This document shows, piece by piece, positions 10,044 to 20,900 of a DNA stretch of 64,000 bases. The DNA lies in assembly GCF_000001735.4 (NCBI RefSeq), contig NC_003075.7, forward strand, positions 11,843,001 through 11,907,000. The letters run 5' to 3'. The stretch comes from Arabidopsis thaliana (lineage: Eukaryota > Streptophyta > Magnoliopsida > Brassicales > Brassicaceae). The notes under the pieces are model-generated. The model was given only the letters and a program-made list of their open reading frames with translations. It did no database searches and had not been told where the DNA came from. The stretch's first letter is position 1. Each line of letters opens with the position of its first letter. Made by a program: the position numbers and the translations under genes.

Positions 10044-10050
10044 ATTTATA
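10044..10050 (-). promoter_or_regulatory. TATA box of the 8363-9955 gene
   Basis: TATAAAT on the minus strand, about 90 bp upstream of the ATG; GTTTGGCAA element at 10096-10104. Confidence 0.6.
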
Positions 10051-10104
10051 GGATTTTAAGATGTTCACTACGATGGTTTTGTACCACATGTTCCATTGCC
10101 AAAC

Positions 10105-11380
10105 TTCTCCATTTTAGGCTTAAAGGTGGGATTCACTCTACGTAATAAGTAATAACCTTGATCGTCAAGTCTTTTGATTAATGGCCTCCTAATTCTTTCT
10201 TCTTCTTTTGATTCCATTTACATGCCTATATTACTTTTTGTATTGTGTACACGTTTGATAGACGATTTTAAGTTTCATGATCTAGTAGAATAAAGCATAA
10301 TGGAGACCAAAGTCTTAAAACTGTCTTTTCATAAAACCGTAAGTGGGCATGCAAGAATATAGCAATGCAATTCCTTGGTTAGCAATGCAAGATATAGATT
10401 GGTCTGGTATGGTCAAGAAAACCTTTGGTGTCATTTTGTACATTCATTTGCTGATAAAATTTACAATTGGAGGGACCATTTAAACCGAAGTAGACCAAAT
10501 ATTAACCATTTGACATTGAACGAAAGTCTTAAATAGGCAAATTGGTTGGTTCAACCAAAAATACCCCAATTCTCTGTCTATATTTTTATTTTTTAGTGAA
10601 TAATATGATTCCATTGATTATTTTCATCGGTATTAACTATAAATTAATTTATTTCTGGATATTTTACTTTAAATTTACACCAAAACCCTAATAAAGTTTT
10701 GGGAAATGGAAAAAATAAAACAAGAAAGAAGTATGGCAAATTGGCAATCTTAAGTTATTAGAAATGTTTAGTTTTCTTTTAGAAATGTTAAGTTAGTAGA
10801 AATAATTTAAAATATTAAAATAATAATGTGTCTTTTTCTAGGATAAGAAATTCCATATATTCAACTAGTGATGCATTAATGTGAAAAACAAATTCAAACA
10901 CCAAAATGCAATATGCAATCTTTATACGTGTACGGTGAATCGGTGATACAACGACATCATCAACACAAATCAGTATATTATGTATTTTGATTGTATTAAT
11001 ATCATATTCTTTTAATATGAGATGTCAACTTTATAATAGTTACACCAAAAAAAAAAACTTTATAATAGAGTTTTGGGGCTTCACGAAATGTTTATTGGCA
11101 TGCATCTCTAAATTTACTTGCCAAACATTCTCCTGATCTAGAATAACTGAAATGCAACTTAGAGGGACCAAAAGCTACAATTGTGGCTACGTATATCATT
11201 AATATATGTTTAGGTCTCAATGAATTTACAGAATTTGTGAATGGATTAGTCTGTTTCTGATAAGAGTTTTTAGTTGAATCATTTTTTTCATTAACCAATA
11301 ATTCTGTAAAACTATATATATAACACTGCGGCCAAATTTTTGCAGATACAATTCAATTAAACAAAAAAACAATTCTCACT
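10105..11380. other. Divergent intergenic region between minus and plus halves of the HyPRP cluster
   Basis: The genes to the left transcribe left and those to the right transcribe right, so this is the cluster's symmetry point. Positions 11085-11220 (including AGAGGGACCAAAAGCTACA at 11161) recur in inverted orientation at about 13215-13365. No gene is supported. Confidence 0.5.
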
Positions 11381-11385
11381 TATTA

Positions 11386-11618
11386 GAGCATCTGCATTGC
11401 ATATCAAAGTGAAATGTCTTTAGTTAGAATAAAAATTTAATTGATAAATTGAAAAAGTATGAAATCCAATAAGAAGGTAACATGTAGGTAGAATGTATCT
11501 TTAAGAGATGTCTTTGTGTCTTCCTGAAGACATTTTCCTCTTCTCTCTTTTCACAAGTGTCTCAAATTTATATTAAAAAAATAGTAAAGACAAATTAATA
11601 TCACCAATGGAGGTGCTC
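11386..11618. mobile_element. Small MITE with 14-bp terminal inverted repeats and TTA target duplication
   Basis: Left end GAGCATCTGCATTG (11386-11399) and right end CAATGGAGGTGCTC (11605-11618) are inverted copies matching at 12 of 14 positions. They are flanked by TTA at 11383-11385 and 11619-11621. Length 233 bp, no coding capacity. A 3-bp TTA duplication fits PIF/Harbinger (Tourist-like) elements. It sits about 250 bp upstream of the ATG at 11868 and is absent at the matching place upstream of the tandem copy at 13810, so it inserted after that duplication. Confidence 0.75.
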
Positions 11619-11776
11619 TTACATTCTTCAAAATTATTTCATTTTCCACATGGTTCTGAACTTGAAATTGTGTCAATTAACTTTTTGTTAGACTTTATCA
11701 AAAAAAAAAAAAGAAGGTCTTTACGTTATAGTCGCAATATTCTACGTATACCAAACTAATTAAAGCTTCTAAACAC

Positions 11777-11784
11777 TATAAATA
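11777..11784 (+). promoter_or_regulatory. TATA box of the 11868 gene
   Basis: TATAAATA followed by ACAAAGCTTCACCTCCAA, a leader shared with the genes at 13810, 15614 and (minus strand) 59533. 91 bp upstream of the ATG. Confidence 0.75.
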
Positions 11785-11867
11785 CAAAGCTTCACCTCCA
11801 ACCCTAATACAACTCACACTCCTTAATTTACTACAATCATCAAAAGCTTATTTAGCATTTTCACAAT

Positions 11868-12215
11868 ATGGCTTCAAAGAACATGACAACAATCATGGCT
11901 CTCTTCCTCACCTTCAACCTCGTCTTCTTGGGCTTCACCTCAGCCCAACCTGTGTGTCCTCTTAACCAGTCTGAATTGGGGATTTGCGTCAACGTACTTG
12001 GTCTCATCTCCATAACCACCAGCAACGCGGCCCAATGTTGTTCTATCTTAGCTGGTCTTAATAATGTTTCTCTTGTGTCTGTATGTGCATGCGAGGCCGT
12101 AAGACTCAATATTCTTAATCTTCTCGGTATCACCGTCAACCTCAATTTGAGGCTTAATGGGCTCCTTGGTCTCTGTCGTTTGCCGGTACAACCTGGCTTC
12201 AACTGCCTTTTATAA
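11868..12215 (+). CDS. Small secreted 8-cysteine protein, tandem copy 1
   Basis: Probable At4g22513. 115 aa. Signal peptide MASKNMTTIMALFLTFNLVFLGFTSA, a very short linker (QPV), then the 8-cysteine motif at C30, C40, C57-C58, C73-A-C75, C103, C113, ending CLL. The C-terminal half is strongly hydrophobic (NILNLLGITVNLNLRLNGLL), like the hydrophobic cavity segment of HyPRP/lipid-transfer relatives. It is nearly identical to the gene at 13810; the seven differences all lie in residues 34-68. AATAAA follows at about 12345. Function unknown; an extracellular lipid-binding or wall-associated role is inferred from family. Confidence 0.93.
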   Translation: MASKNMTTIMALFLTFNLVFLGFTSAQPVCPLNQSELGICVNVLGLISITTSNAAQCCSILAGLNNVSLVSVCACEAVRLNILNLLGITVNLNLRLNGLLGLCRLPVQPGFNCLL

Positions 12216-13210
12216 GTAAACAACATGCAGAATCTTTATATGTATTAGGATCACTTAAATAAGCAAACACGTTCCGTAGTATCGGTTCATGGTGCAACTA
12301 TGTGGTTTTTAAAGTAATCATGTCTTTATCTTATGTTTGAAATAAATAAAACTTGGATGTTGTTTCACTACCTCTTCGGCTGTTCCAGTACTATGTTCTT
12401 CAAGTTTTGCTGAACTAAATGCCCACCACACAAAAGAACACCAATATAATAACCTAGCTCATAGACCCCTTATGAGTTGACAGTTTTTTATATGATTAAG
12501 TCCAACAAATTGCTAATATCCCGACGAATGTAAACAAATTACTATCCTGTCTCATCTACTAAGTGATGGAATTTCAGAGAAAATAATGAGCTGAAAAAGC
12601 TAGTCTCCGCGAGAATTACATTGCTGATGAGAGCAGTGAAAAAGGCATAGACACTCATGTCCTTTTGGGGAAGTAATGTAGGGAATAAACCTTTTATGTC
12701 GTGCATGTGCTTTGTTTCATATTCGGCAACTAGGATGCACGTATTTGTTTGTTGGTGTATAATTTAGTACTTTTGCATGTAGCTTGAGATGTCGAACTCA
12801 GTTAAAATGAGAAAGAGAATGAAAACATGTAGATTTCTTAGAAACTACTCGAACATGAAGATGCATTAGAACATAAGTAGAGTTAGTTGAAATTATTAAA
12901 GTAAAACTGAATTTCATCAAAACAAACCTAGAAATAAATTTTGGTTTTCGGTAAAAAAAAAAAGAATATAAGATATTCTTTAGAGTTTAAAAATATGTCA
13001 GTAATATTTTATCATATCAATAACAGTGTTGGTTAGAGATAATTTGCATTTCAGAACGAACGAACCAGAAACAAAACAAAAGTTGATCTAAAACCAAACC
13101 AAAATTTAGCTGAACCAGATATATTGGCTCTATAAGGATCACCCTTAACCAAAAAGAATGAACAACTAATGCGGATTCTAGTTCAAGGAACCGGATATAT
13201 TGATAATTTT
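12216..13210. other. Intergenic between tandem copies
   Basis: Holds the 3' UTR of the 11868 gene and AT-rich spacer. Part of the tandem duplication (11620-12430 matches 13575-14350). No further gene is seen. Confidence 0.5.
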
Positions 13211-13214
13211 GTAG

Positions 13215-13365
13215 ACCTAAGCATATATAAATAATGATATACCTAGCCACAGTTGTAGCTTTTGGTCCCTCTACATACATGTGGCCCAAGTTGCAGTTTC
13301 AGACATTCTAGAGGAAAAGGTTCGGCTAGTAAATTTAATGATGCGAGCAAACATTTCGTATCAAT
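13215..13365 (-). repeat. Inverted copy of the 11085-11220 upstream segment
   Basis: The reverse complement of this block aligns with 11085-11220: CGAAATGTTTG, TAAATTTACT, GCAACTT, AGAGGGACCAAAAGCTACAA, TGGCTA, ATATCATT, GCTTAGGTCT. Beyond 13365 the match to the region after 11215 returns to direct orientation (TCAATTAACAGAATG, TTTTTCTGAT). So a roughly 150-bp piece flipped inside the tandem duplicate. Confidence 0.7.
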
Positions 13366-13710
13366 CTGACTCAATTAACAGAATGAATGAATTTGTGATT
13401 CCGCATGTCTTTTTTTCTGATCACAATTTTTATTAATTCATATTTTTCATTAATTAATCAATTTCACAATCCTGTATAAGTAAAAAATAAATACGATCTG
13501 TAACCAAATGTTTTTTGAGAATTTTTGAGAAATATCTCTTTTGGTGTGCCTCATTTTCCACGATTTCGCTATTCTACGTTTGAACCGTACTTGCAATTAT
13601 GTCAATTAACTTTTTGTTAGAATTTATCAAAAAAAAAAAAAATGACTTTACGTTAGAGAACTTATAATAGTCACAATATTCTACGTAAACCAACTAAAGC
13701 TTCTAAACAG

Positions 13711-13718
13711 TATAAATA
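13711..13718 (+). promoter_or_regulatory. TATA box of the 13810 gene
   Basis: TATAAATACAAACCCTCACC, 99 bp upstream of the ATG; same leader as the 11868 gene. Confidence 0.75.
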
Positions 13719-13809
13719 CAAACCCTCACCTCCAAGACTAATATAACTCACACATCTCAATCTCTCCAACTACAATAATCATCAAATTCTTATTTAGCAT
13801 TTACACAAT

Positions 13810-14157
13810 ATGGCTTCAAAGAATATGACAACAATCATGGCTCTCTTCCTCACCTTCAACCTCGTCTTCTTGGGTTTCACCTCAGCCCAACCTGTGTGTC
13901 CTCTTAACCGGTCTGACTTGGGGATTTGCGTCAACGTACTTGGTCTCATCTCCCTCACCACCAGCAACGTGGCCCGATGTTGTTCTATCTTAGCTGGTCT
14001 TAATAATACTCCTCTTGTGTCTGTATGTGCATGCGAGGCTGTAAGACTCAATATTCTTAACCTTCTCGGCATCACCGTCAACCTCAATTTGAGGCTTAAT
14101 GGGCTCCTTGGTCTCTGTCGTTTGCCGGTACAACCTGGTTTCAACTGCCTTTTATAA
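13810..14157 (+). CDS. Small secreted 8-cysteine protein, tandem copy 2
   Basis: Probable At4g22517. 115 aa, same layout as the gene at 11868: signal peptide to residue 26, cysteines at 30, 40, 57-58, 73, 75, 103, 113. Substitutions against its twin: Q34R, E36D, I49L, A54V, Q56R, V67T, S68P. Signal peptide and the whole segment after residue 68 are identical in protein. The promoter is also duplicated (GTCAATTAACTTTTTGTTAGA... upstream of both). The ATG spacing between the twins is 1942 bp. Function as for its twin. Confidence 0.93.
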   Translation: MASKNMTTIMALFLTFNLVFLGFTSAQPVCPLNRSDLGICVNVLGLISLTTSNVARCCSILAGLNNTPLVSVCACEAVRLNILNLLGITVNLNLRLNGLLGLCRLPVQPGFNCLL

Positions 14158-15500
14158 GTAAACAATATGCAGAATCTTATATGTAATAAGATCACTAAAA
14201 TAAGTATACAAGTTCCGTAATATCGGTTCATGGTGCAACTATATGTGTTTAAAAAAAAAAGTAATTATGTCTTTATGTTATGTTTGAAATAAATGAATCT
14301 TGGATTGTGTTTCACATGCTCGGCTGTTCTAGCTATTACTATCTTTTTCATGTTTGATTGAACCAAATGCCTACCACAAACAAACATCACTGTACCAGCC
14401 GAACGTCGAAAATTGCTCTACATGCTAGCATCTACCAAGTGTCATAATTAATGAGCTCAAAAAGCTAGTCACCGAGAATTACATTCTCTGGAGCAATGAG
14501 AGAAGTGGAAAAGGCAAAAAATACATGTTTCCACTAGGTTGTCTCTGGAGCAATTTTGATTGGTAATATCAATTAGAACATATACCTCTTCCTAGAGATT
14601 GCTTCCCACATTAAATGTAAGTAAGAAACTGAATAATCCCATGCTAAGAGCTTTTTTTAGCAGATTTACAGCAATGAGTTCAACAAAGATTTTAAAGAGA
14701 TGAATGTAAATTGTATCCTTTATAAAGTCCTGATTAGGGGTAGTATCGTAGGGAATAAATGTTTTAATTCAACAAAACTCATTCGTCAACAAAACCCTGA
14801 GTTATGAAAAAAAACAAAGGAAGAAGAATTGACGTTGGCCAGTGTTAATTGTTTATTTTGTTCAATCACAATAAGAGTAGACAGTTAGCATCTATAACAA
14901 TTTTTAACTAATCAGAATTAAAAATAATAATACTGAGATGTTCATCCATATATATTATAGAAATTTACTAAATTATCGACTAAATGGGACTTTGGATATG
15001 ACTCATATGAGTAAATTTATTCATATTCAATAGAACTTTGGATATGAATATGAGTAAATCACTAATTCTATTGCAAATTTTGATGACCGATTAAGTACGT
15101 TATGGAATGTGGAATTTGACTTTATTTGGGTAGACGTTTTACATTAATTTCATCGCCAAACCTTTTATTCGTAGACTTGGCAAATTTTCAAATTACACCT
15201 TGGTCACCAAAACTCTATTGTAAGACATTTGTTAAATTAATACTAATAGTGTGCGTTCAGCAAGAATAACAACTTTGATAGAGTTTGTATTGTTTTGGGC
15301 ATTGACAAATTGTTCCTTGCCTAACCTCTTCTCTAGATGAGTAGATAAGGTTTAAATATCTTGAGAGTTGATTATATAGTATCTTCTTCTTCTTTTTTTA
15401 CTTTTGGCTAAAATGCGAAATTCAAATTAATTTTCCGAAAAGTTGGCATTATTTTTTATTTTTGTAAACTTTCATCCAAAAGAAATATCAAACAGTAATC
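14158..15500. other. Intergenic, no gene seen
   Basis: AT-rich spacer. TTGCC(A/T)AAC-like blocks at about 15153 and 15319, the latter inside the segment that resembles 440-500. No gene or RNA is supported. Confidence 0.5.
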
Positions 15501-15520
15501 TAACCAAATGTTCTAACAAC

Positions 15521-15528
15521 TATAAATA
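15521..15528 (+). promoter_or_regulatory. TATA box of the 15614 gene
   Basis: TATAAATACAAACTCTCACCTCC, 93 bp upstream of the ATG. Confidence 0.75.
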
Positions 15529-15613
15529 CAAACTCTCACCTCCCAAACTAAATACTCAATACTCCTCTCAGAACTAAACAAAAGAGAGAGAGCATAATTA
15601 ACATTTTCAAAAC

Positions 15614-15970
15614 ATGGCTTCAAAGAACATGATGAAAAACGCTATAGCTCTCTTCCTCACCATTAACCTCGTCTTCCTTGTCTTCACAAAGGCCCAAGCT
15701 CCTCCACCTCAAGCTCCGGTGTGTCCCAGAGACTCGACCCAATTCCTATCTTGTACTAACGTGCTTAACCTCAGCTTAATCCTCATCAACAATCAATCAG
15801 TATTGCCATGTTGCACTCTAGTGACTGGGCTTGACGCTGCTACGGCATCTGCCTGCATCTGCAATGCCGTTAGAATCACAATCTTTAATTTCTTGACTAT
15901 CAATGTGAGAGTTAACCAAGTTCTTAGACTCTGCCGTATAATTCCCCCACTTGGTTTCAGATGCCCTTAA
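15614..15970 (+). CDS. Small secreted 8-cysteine protein with short proline linker
   Basis: Probable At4g22520. 118 aa. Signal peptide MASKNMMKNAIALFLTINLVFLVFTKA, linker QAPPPQAPV, then the 8-cysteine motif at C37, C47, C66-C67, C81-I-C83, C107, C117, ending GFRCP. The short APPPQAP linker is intermediate between the linker-free twins at 11868/13810 and the long-repeat genes at 1506 and 8363. AATAAA at about 16075. Secreted; ligand unknown. Confidence 0.93.
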   Translation: MASKNMMKNAIALFLTINLVFLVFTKAQAPPPQAPVCPRDSTQFLSCTNVLNLSLILINNQSVLPCCTLVTGLDAATASACICNAVRITIFNFLTINVRVNQVLRLCRIIPPLGFRCP

Positions 15971-16246
15971 TCTTCTCATAAGACTAAATAAGCAAACCAG
16001 TTCAGTAATATATATCGGTGCAAAGTATGTTTCTCTAATAATCATATGCGTCTTTATCACAATCTATGTTTGTTGAAATAAAGCGAAAACATTACAAACG
16101 TTTTCACATGTTCGTTTTGATGTTCGATGAAAAGGTAAAATAAACTTTTTATGTTTATCCTGTTTTTGTTATTTCATGAGGTTTCAAATACCCTTAAGAT
16201 ATCAAGTTTCAGACTTAGCCATACCAAATTAAAAAGAAGCTAGTTT

Positions 16247-17129
16247 CTAAGGAACGGTTCCTGCGAGCATAAACGTCTTGTAAACAATGGTTCGAACCAG
16301 CTCATAACCACCCCAAGCCGTCTCGAGCTCTTTGACTACATTGTCCGACAATAAGTCTACTCCTTTTTCTTTAGCAGCACCAACGGCAGACCACGATCTT
16401 AGCATCCGCAAGAATCCTTCAAACGACACCGTTTTCTTCATCTCCAGTTCCATGGGCTTTCCCTCTGAGCCCAAACCCACGCTCTCAAACGGAAACGGCA
16501 ACGTCTTATATCCGTCCAAAAAATACTGACTCTCTGGGAATTTACAATACGGCAACGTTTCAGCGATGAACCGAGTCATCACCGAGTCGAACTCGGGATT
16601 CACCACCATGTCAGTGTTGTAGCTCCACACGGCGATGATTCCTCCTGGTTTACGGAGGAGACGATTCGCGATCGCGTAGAATCTCGGGAGATCGAACCAG
16701 TGTACGGCGGTAGCCACCGTTATCAAATCCACAGAGTTCTCTCCTCCAATAAGATCTACCATTTCATCTTCCGTCATCGACGAGGGCGTGTGGTGGTACG
16801 TTACTTTCGGATGCGGTTTTCCGAGATTCAACATCGTCTCGCTAACGTCCGTCGCAACGACTCTTTCGTAGTGTTCCGCGATCTAAGCAACAAGTCGTAA
16901 AAAATCAGAGATTCGCGTTACGAGATTTCAGATCGGGAAATGTAAGAAAGAAGAAAGAGAGGGAGGAGAAAATACATACTCCGATGGCAGCTTGGCCGTT
17001 TCCGGTTCCGGCGTCCCAAGCGAGATTGTGACGGTGGGAGAGAGCGGCGAGCTTGGAGTACCAATCGGCGGGATAAGTAGGTCGTGCGTCTAAGTAGATA
17101 TCAGCTTGACTATCGTAAACTCCTGACAT
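16247..17129 (-). CDS. SAM-dependent methyltransferase, two exons
   Basis: Probable At4g22530. Exons 17129-16980 (150 bp) and 16882-16247, joined across a 97-bp GT-AG intron (GTATGT...TTAG), give 261 aa. SAM-binding motif I is W38-D-A-G-T-G-N-G-Q-A-A with D39, G41, G43 and G45; the segment VDLITVATAVHWFDLPRF is the motif IV/post-IV region of class I methyltransferases of the trans-aconitate methyltransferase-like group. It starts MSGVYDSQADIYLDARPTYP, typical of this plant cytosolic family. The substrate is unknown; close relatives are annotated only as methyltransferases. The ATG at 17129 is the first in frame and gives the conserved N-terminus. Confidence 0.92.
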
Positions 17130-17965
17130 TTTTGTGATTTGCTTCTTCGATTCAAATTTCTGATCAAATTGGTTTCGAATTCTGGTGAGCTTTAATAATA
17201 GAGGAGAGTGACGAGTGACGACAGATTGCGAAATCCGATTTTGCTATTTCCTCGTTGACTTTGACGGGTTTTTTGGTCAGCTAAAATTGGTTTTGGATTT
17301 TGTTTCGGTTTAAATCTATTTTGTTTTGATTTAGTATATGTCAGTATAACTAACTCACTCTATACGAGTATACGTACATGGAGAAATAGTATTTTTTTGG
17401 ATGGTTGTTAATCAAAGATGCTAAATTTTATTGCAAGAGGAGTAATGTGAAAGAGTCTTTGTCGGGATTTATTTTTATTGCTGACATATATTTTTTTAAT
17501 AATTAAATACAAATGGATTACAAGGAACTTGTCCAATGTAAGACCAACCTACTACATTAATCTCAACTATTTGACGAGGGAGATAGAGAATTGAAGAGAA
17601 GGATATAAGACTTTACAGTGACACTCTAAGACTCAAAAGGAGGACGTCTTTTAGGAGATAGAACCAAAGCCTCCTTCTGATATTTGTTCTATGCCCTCTT
17701 TCAAGCAGAAAACTGAAACCATGGTCGAAAGATGGGTGCTGCCGTGTAAACAACTCCAATATGGTCCGAATGAAGATCTTCTGTTAGGCAGATTCGATGC
17801 AAGAAACGAAATACTTAATATAAAAAATTGATTTTTTTTTTTTCGAAACCAAGATAATTTGGGTGGTTCGGGTTTTCTATTGTAACATTCAAGGGGCAAT
17901 TTATTATTTTGCTGGTACGAGAGCTGGTAGGATGAGTTATATTACCTGGAATGAAGTCAAGAAGC
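17130..17965. other. Intergenic / ORP2A 3' UTR
   Basis: The left part holds the methyltransferase promoter. The right part (from roughly 17560), less AT-rich, is probably the ORP2A 3' untranslated region. A small open frame at 17651-17899 has no recognisable features. Confidence 0.45.
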
Positions 17966-17968
17966 TTT

Positions 17969-20900
17969 CTAAGCGGCGTCCGCTAGCTCTTCTGTGAACT
18001 CCCCGAAGATGTCGGGGCAATCATCCCAGTTCCTATGCCCTCGTGCTTCCCAATAACCACCCGTGTACTTGAAGGTGTCGCTTTCACCTTGTCTCTCAAA
18101 CCATCTCGGTCTCCAACCGCTTTCTTGAAGTTGCCGCGACTGCAGAGAAACCGAGCAATTGTAGTTCTTAGAACATAACTTCACCACATAACCATCAAAA
18201 ATTTTTCAAAAATGTAACAGACTAACAACAGTAGTTCAAGGTAGAAGATCAGCCTAATGATTATAGTACCACAAAAGCGATAAACGAATATGCCAGAGAT
18301 CAAATCATGCAAAATTCTAGACAGAAGCTCATTCTATGTATTAGTCCTCATGTTCTCTGAAAGTTAATTCATTCAGGGCTTACATATGCATGGACCAGTG
18401 AAATGTATAGGTGACGTACCATTCTTTGCCTTCTTTCTAACCGTTGTTTCTCTAAGTTCGCCTTCTCATATTCACCATTCTCAAGATGCCGTTGATCTGG
18501 TCTGAGCCTAGAGTCTGTGGGAGGAAGTATCTCCTACATCCATCATCAAGTTAACACAAGATCAGACAAGTCTATATGAAAAGATAGTATAGCAATCCAT
18601 AAACAGAATAAAAACAAGATTAAACCATCTGAACATACCTGTAACCCAGGTGTTAGCTCGTTCAGAGTAATGGCAAATGAGGTTAAGTTGTATCTAGTTA
18701 CATTAGGCGGTGGCTTGGTCCTTTTCCACAGTAACGAGGCATTTGATGCAGGATCACTGACTTTCGACTTGTTGATTCCATCACCAGCAACATAGTAAAG
18801 GCTATCATCCCATTTACCAAATATTGTTGCTGCTTTTTGCCCTGCTACGTCTTCTACAAAACCGTTTACCTATATGTATATTTGATCATGTTTTATTTCA
18901 AGTATTCAGTTTCCACATACATTCAAAAGTATAAAATTCATTTTTACATATACAGAGCATTTCTATGTGACTCACCTGGTGGGGATTTCTCTCAAGAATG
19001 GATTGCTCCTTAAACTTGAGCGTACAAGAATATTGGCGGTTCCCACGGATTTGCATCACACCATGATGATCACAGTAGAGTTTACCTAGTATGATATTGT
19101 ATATAGTTGATGTTACCTAAGAACAAAGATGAAGTATAAAGTTACTTCAGGGACAAATGAAAAATCTGCAAAAGTAACTTGAAAGCAGTAGTTAATACTT
19201 TGTATATACCTTGCTCCACTGAAATACTTCTCCATCATCGAACTCCAGAGTCAAAACTCCAACAGGTTCGACTTGAATCGACCTCCCCCAAAACTTTGAC
19301 CTGAGGTTAGTGTCACCCCAAAACTTCCACCCTTTACCTTCACAGTGGCAGGCGATAACAGTTGGATGGTGACTGACCTATTATAACCAAAAGAATGATA
19401 TTCTCTAGTCTTGGTAAAGATTCTAACAATTATGTTCATCACATTCTAAATTTGAGTTAAAATTTGTGTGACATACCTTCTCAGAGAAGAAACGGATTCC
19501 CTTTTCAGGAAAGTCGGCTTCATAGGTTTCTCCAAGCAAAGGATTGAAGGGCTTACAATGCCTGCCTTCAGTGGAAGCATATCCAGAGACCGCAAAAGCA
19601 GCAACATTTAAGGCTCTTAAGAGACCATTCCCCTGATTATCCAATAGGCTTTAAGTCAATATAAGATAAACAGAATGTAGTAATGTACAAGATAAGTAAG
19701 AGACTTTGGTGTCACTTACAGATTTTCCATGTTCATATGCTCGGTCCAAAAGATACGAATACTCCAAGTCTTCAAAACATTTTTGGAGGGATGATATTGG
19801 TTCATTGAAATACACAGGGAGGCAAACTCGGGTGAGATCCTTTCCAACGTTGTCTTTGATCATAGACCAAAGACTAACACCTTTCTCTTTTTCAGCTGGA
19901 TCAGGAAGTTTTGTTCTTCTCTTGATATCCGTGTGTCCAGAAATAGCTAAATTTGATTCAGAACCAATGTTAGGTTCGTTAAAGAACTCCTTTGTGTCGT
20001 GGAAGGAAGGTTCATCTTCCTCAGACACATCCTCAAACTCTTGTTTACCATCAGATGAAGCAGTTGTGCTGCATTCTAGAAACCAAATAATGTCAACCAA
20101 ACACACAAATCCTGATTAAGAAAACATTTCAAAGCAAAGCAATTCTTGAGCGTTAAGACTATGTACCACTATACTTTCCACGTCCTAGGCTTGAAAACTC
20201 ATGCTTCCCTGATGCACCAACTTCGAGATTAGCTGCCTGAATAAAAGAATACTCTCATCAATCAGTATCCAACATGGATAAACTGCTGACAAGTGACATG
20301 AGAGATGTCACTCCAATTGCATATCACACAATGGTCCATACTTTCACATTCAAGACATGGATAAATGACACATGAACACGTTTTATGCTTTTATTGAGAT
20401 GTATCAAATTCATAGTTTTGTCAACACCATGGTCCACACATCCACGTGAAAGATGGACATAAGAAATGTGAAACAGACACTCGACATCAAACTCATACTT
20501 GTCCACAACTTTTGTAATCCCTTCTCTGTGTACCTATAGTTATACAAGGTGATGTGACTATGACCAGTTTTGAGTTTTCTACTACTGACTTTCCAAGGGG
20601 ACAATAGGGACTCCTATTAAATTCTTGAACAATAATACAAATTCACCCGCCCACCTCTCTCAAACAATAGCACAAGGGTTTAACAAGAAAGAAAGAGCCA
20701 GCATCAAAAGATCAAACAAACCAAAAAAGAAAAAGCATGAAGGAAATAAAGTAAGTTTACCTCAAGCTGCCTCAATGCATCAAGCAAATTAGTCCGTTCT
20801 TCGTGTAAAAGTTTAACTTGTCCGTGCATTTCAGAAAATTCTGAGAGCATGATCTGTTCGCACTCTTTGACGAGATTCTCATTCATACCCTCTTCGTGCA

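Noticed and set aside
16280..16300. GGTTCGAACC, like a tRNA T-loop
   Set aside because: It is within the methyltransferase coding exon, and no acceptor stem or anticodon arm fits around it. No tRNA gene was found elsewhere.
17651..17899. 82-aa minus-strand frame
   Set aside because: Sits in the likely 3' UTR of ORP2A; no domain or conserved start.
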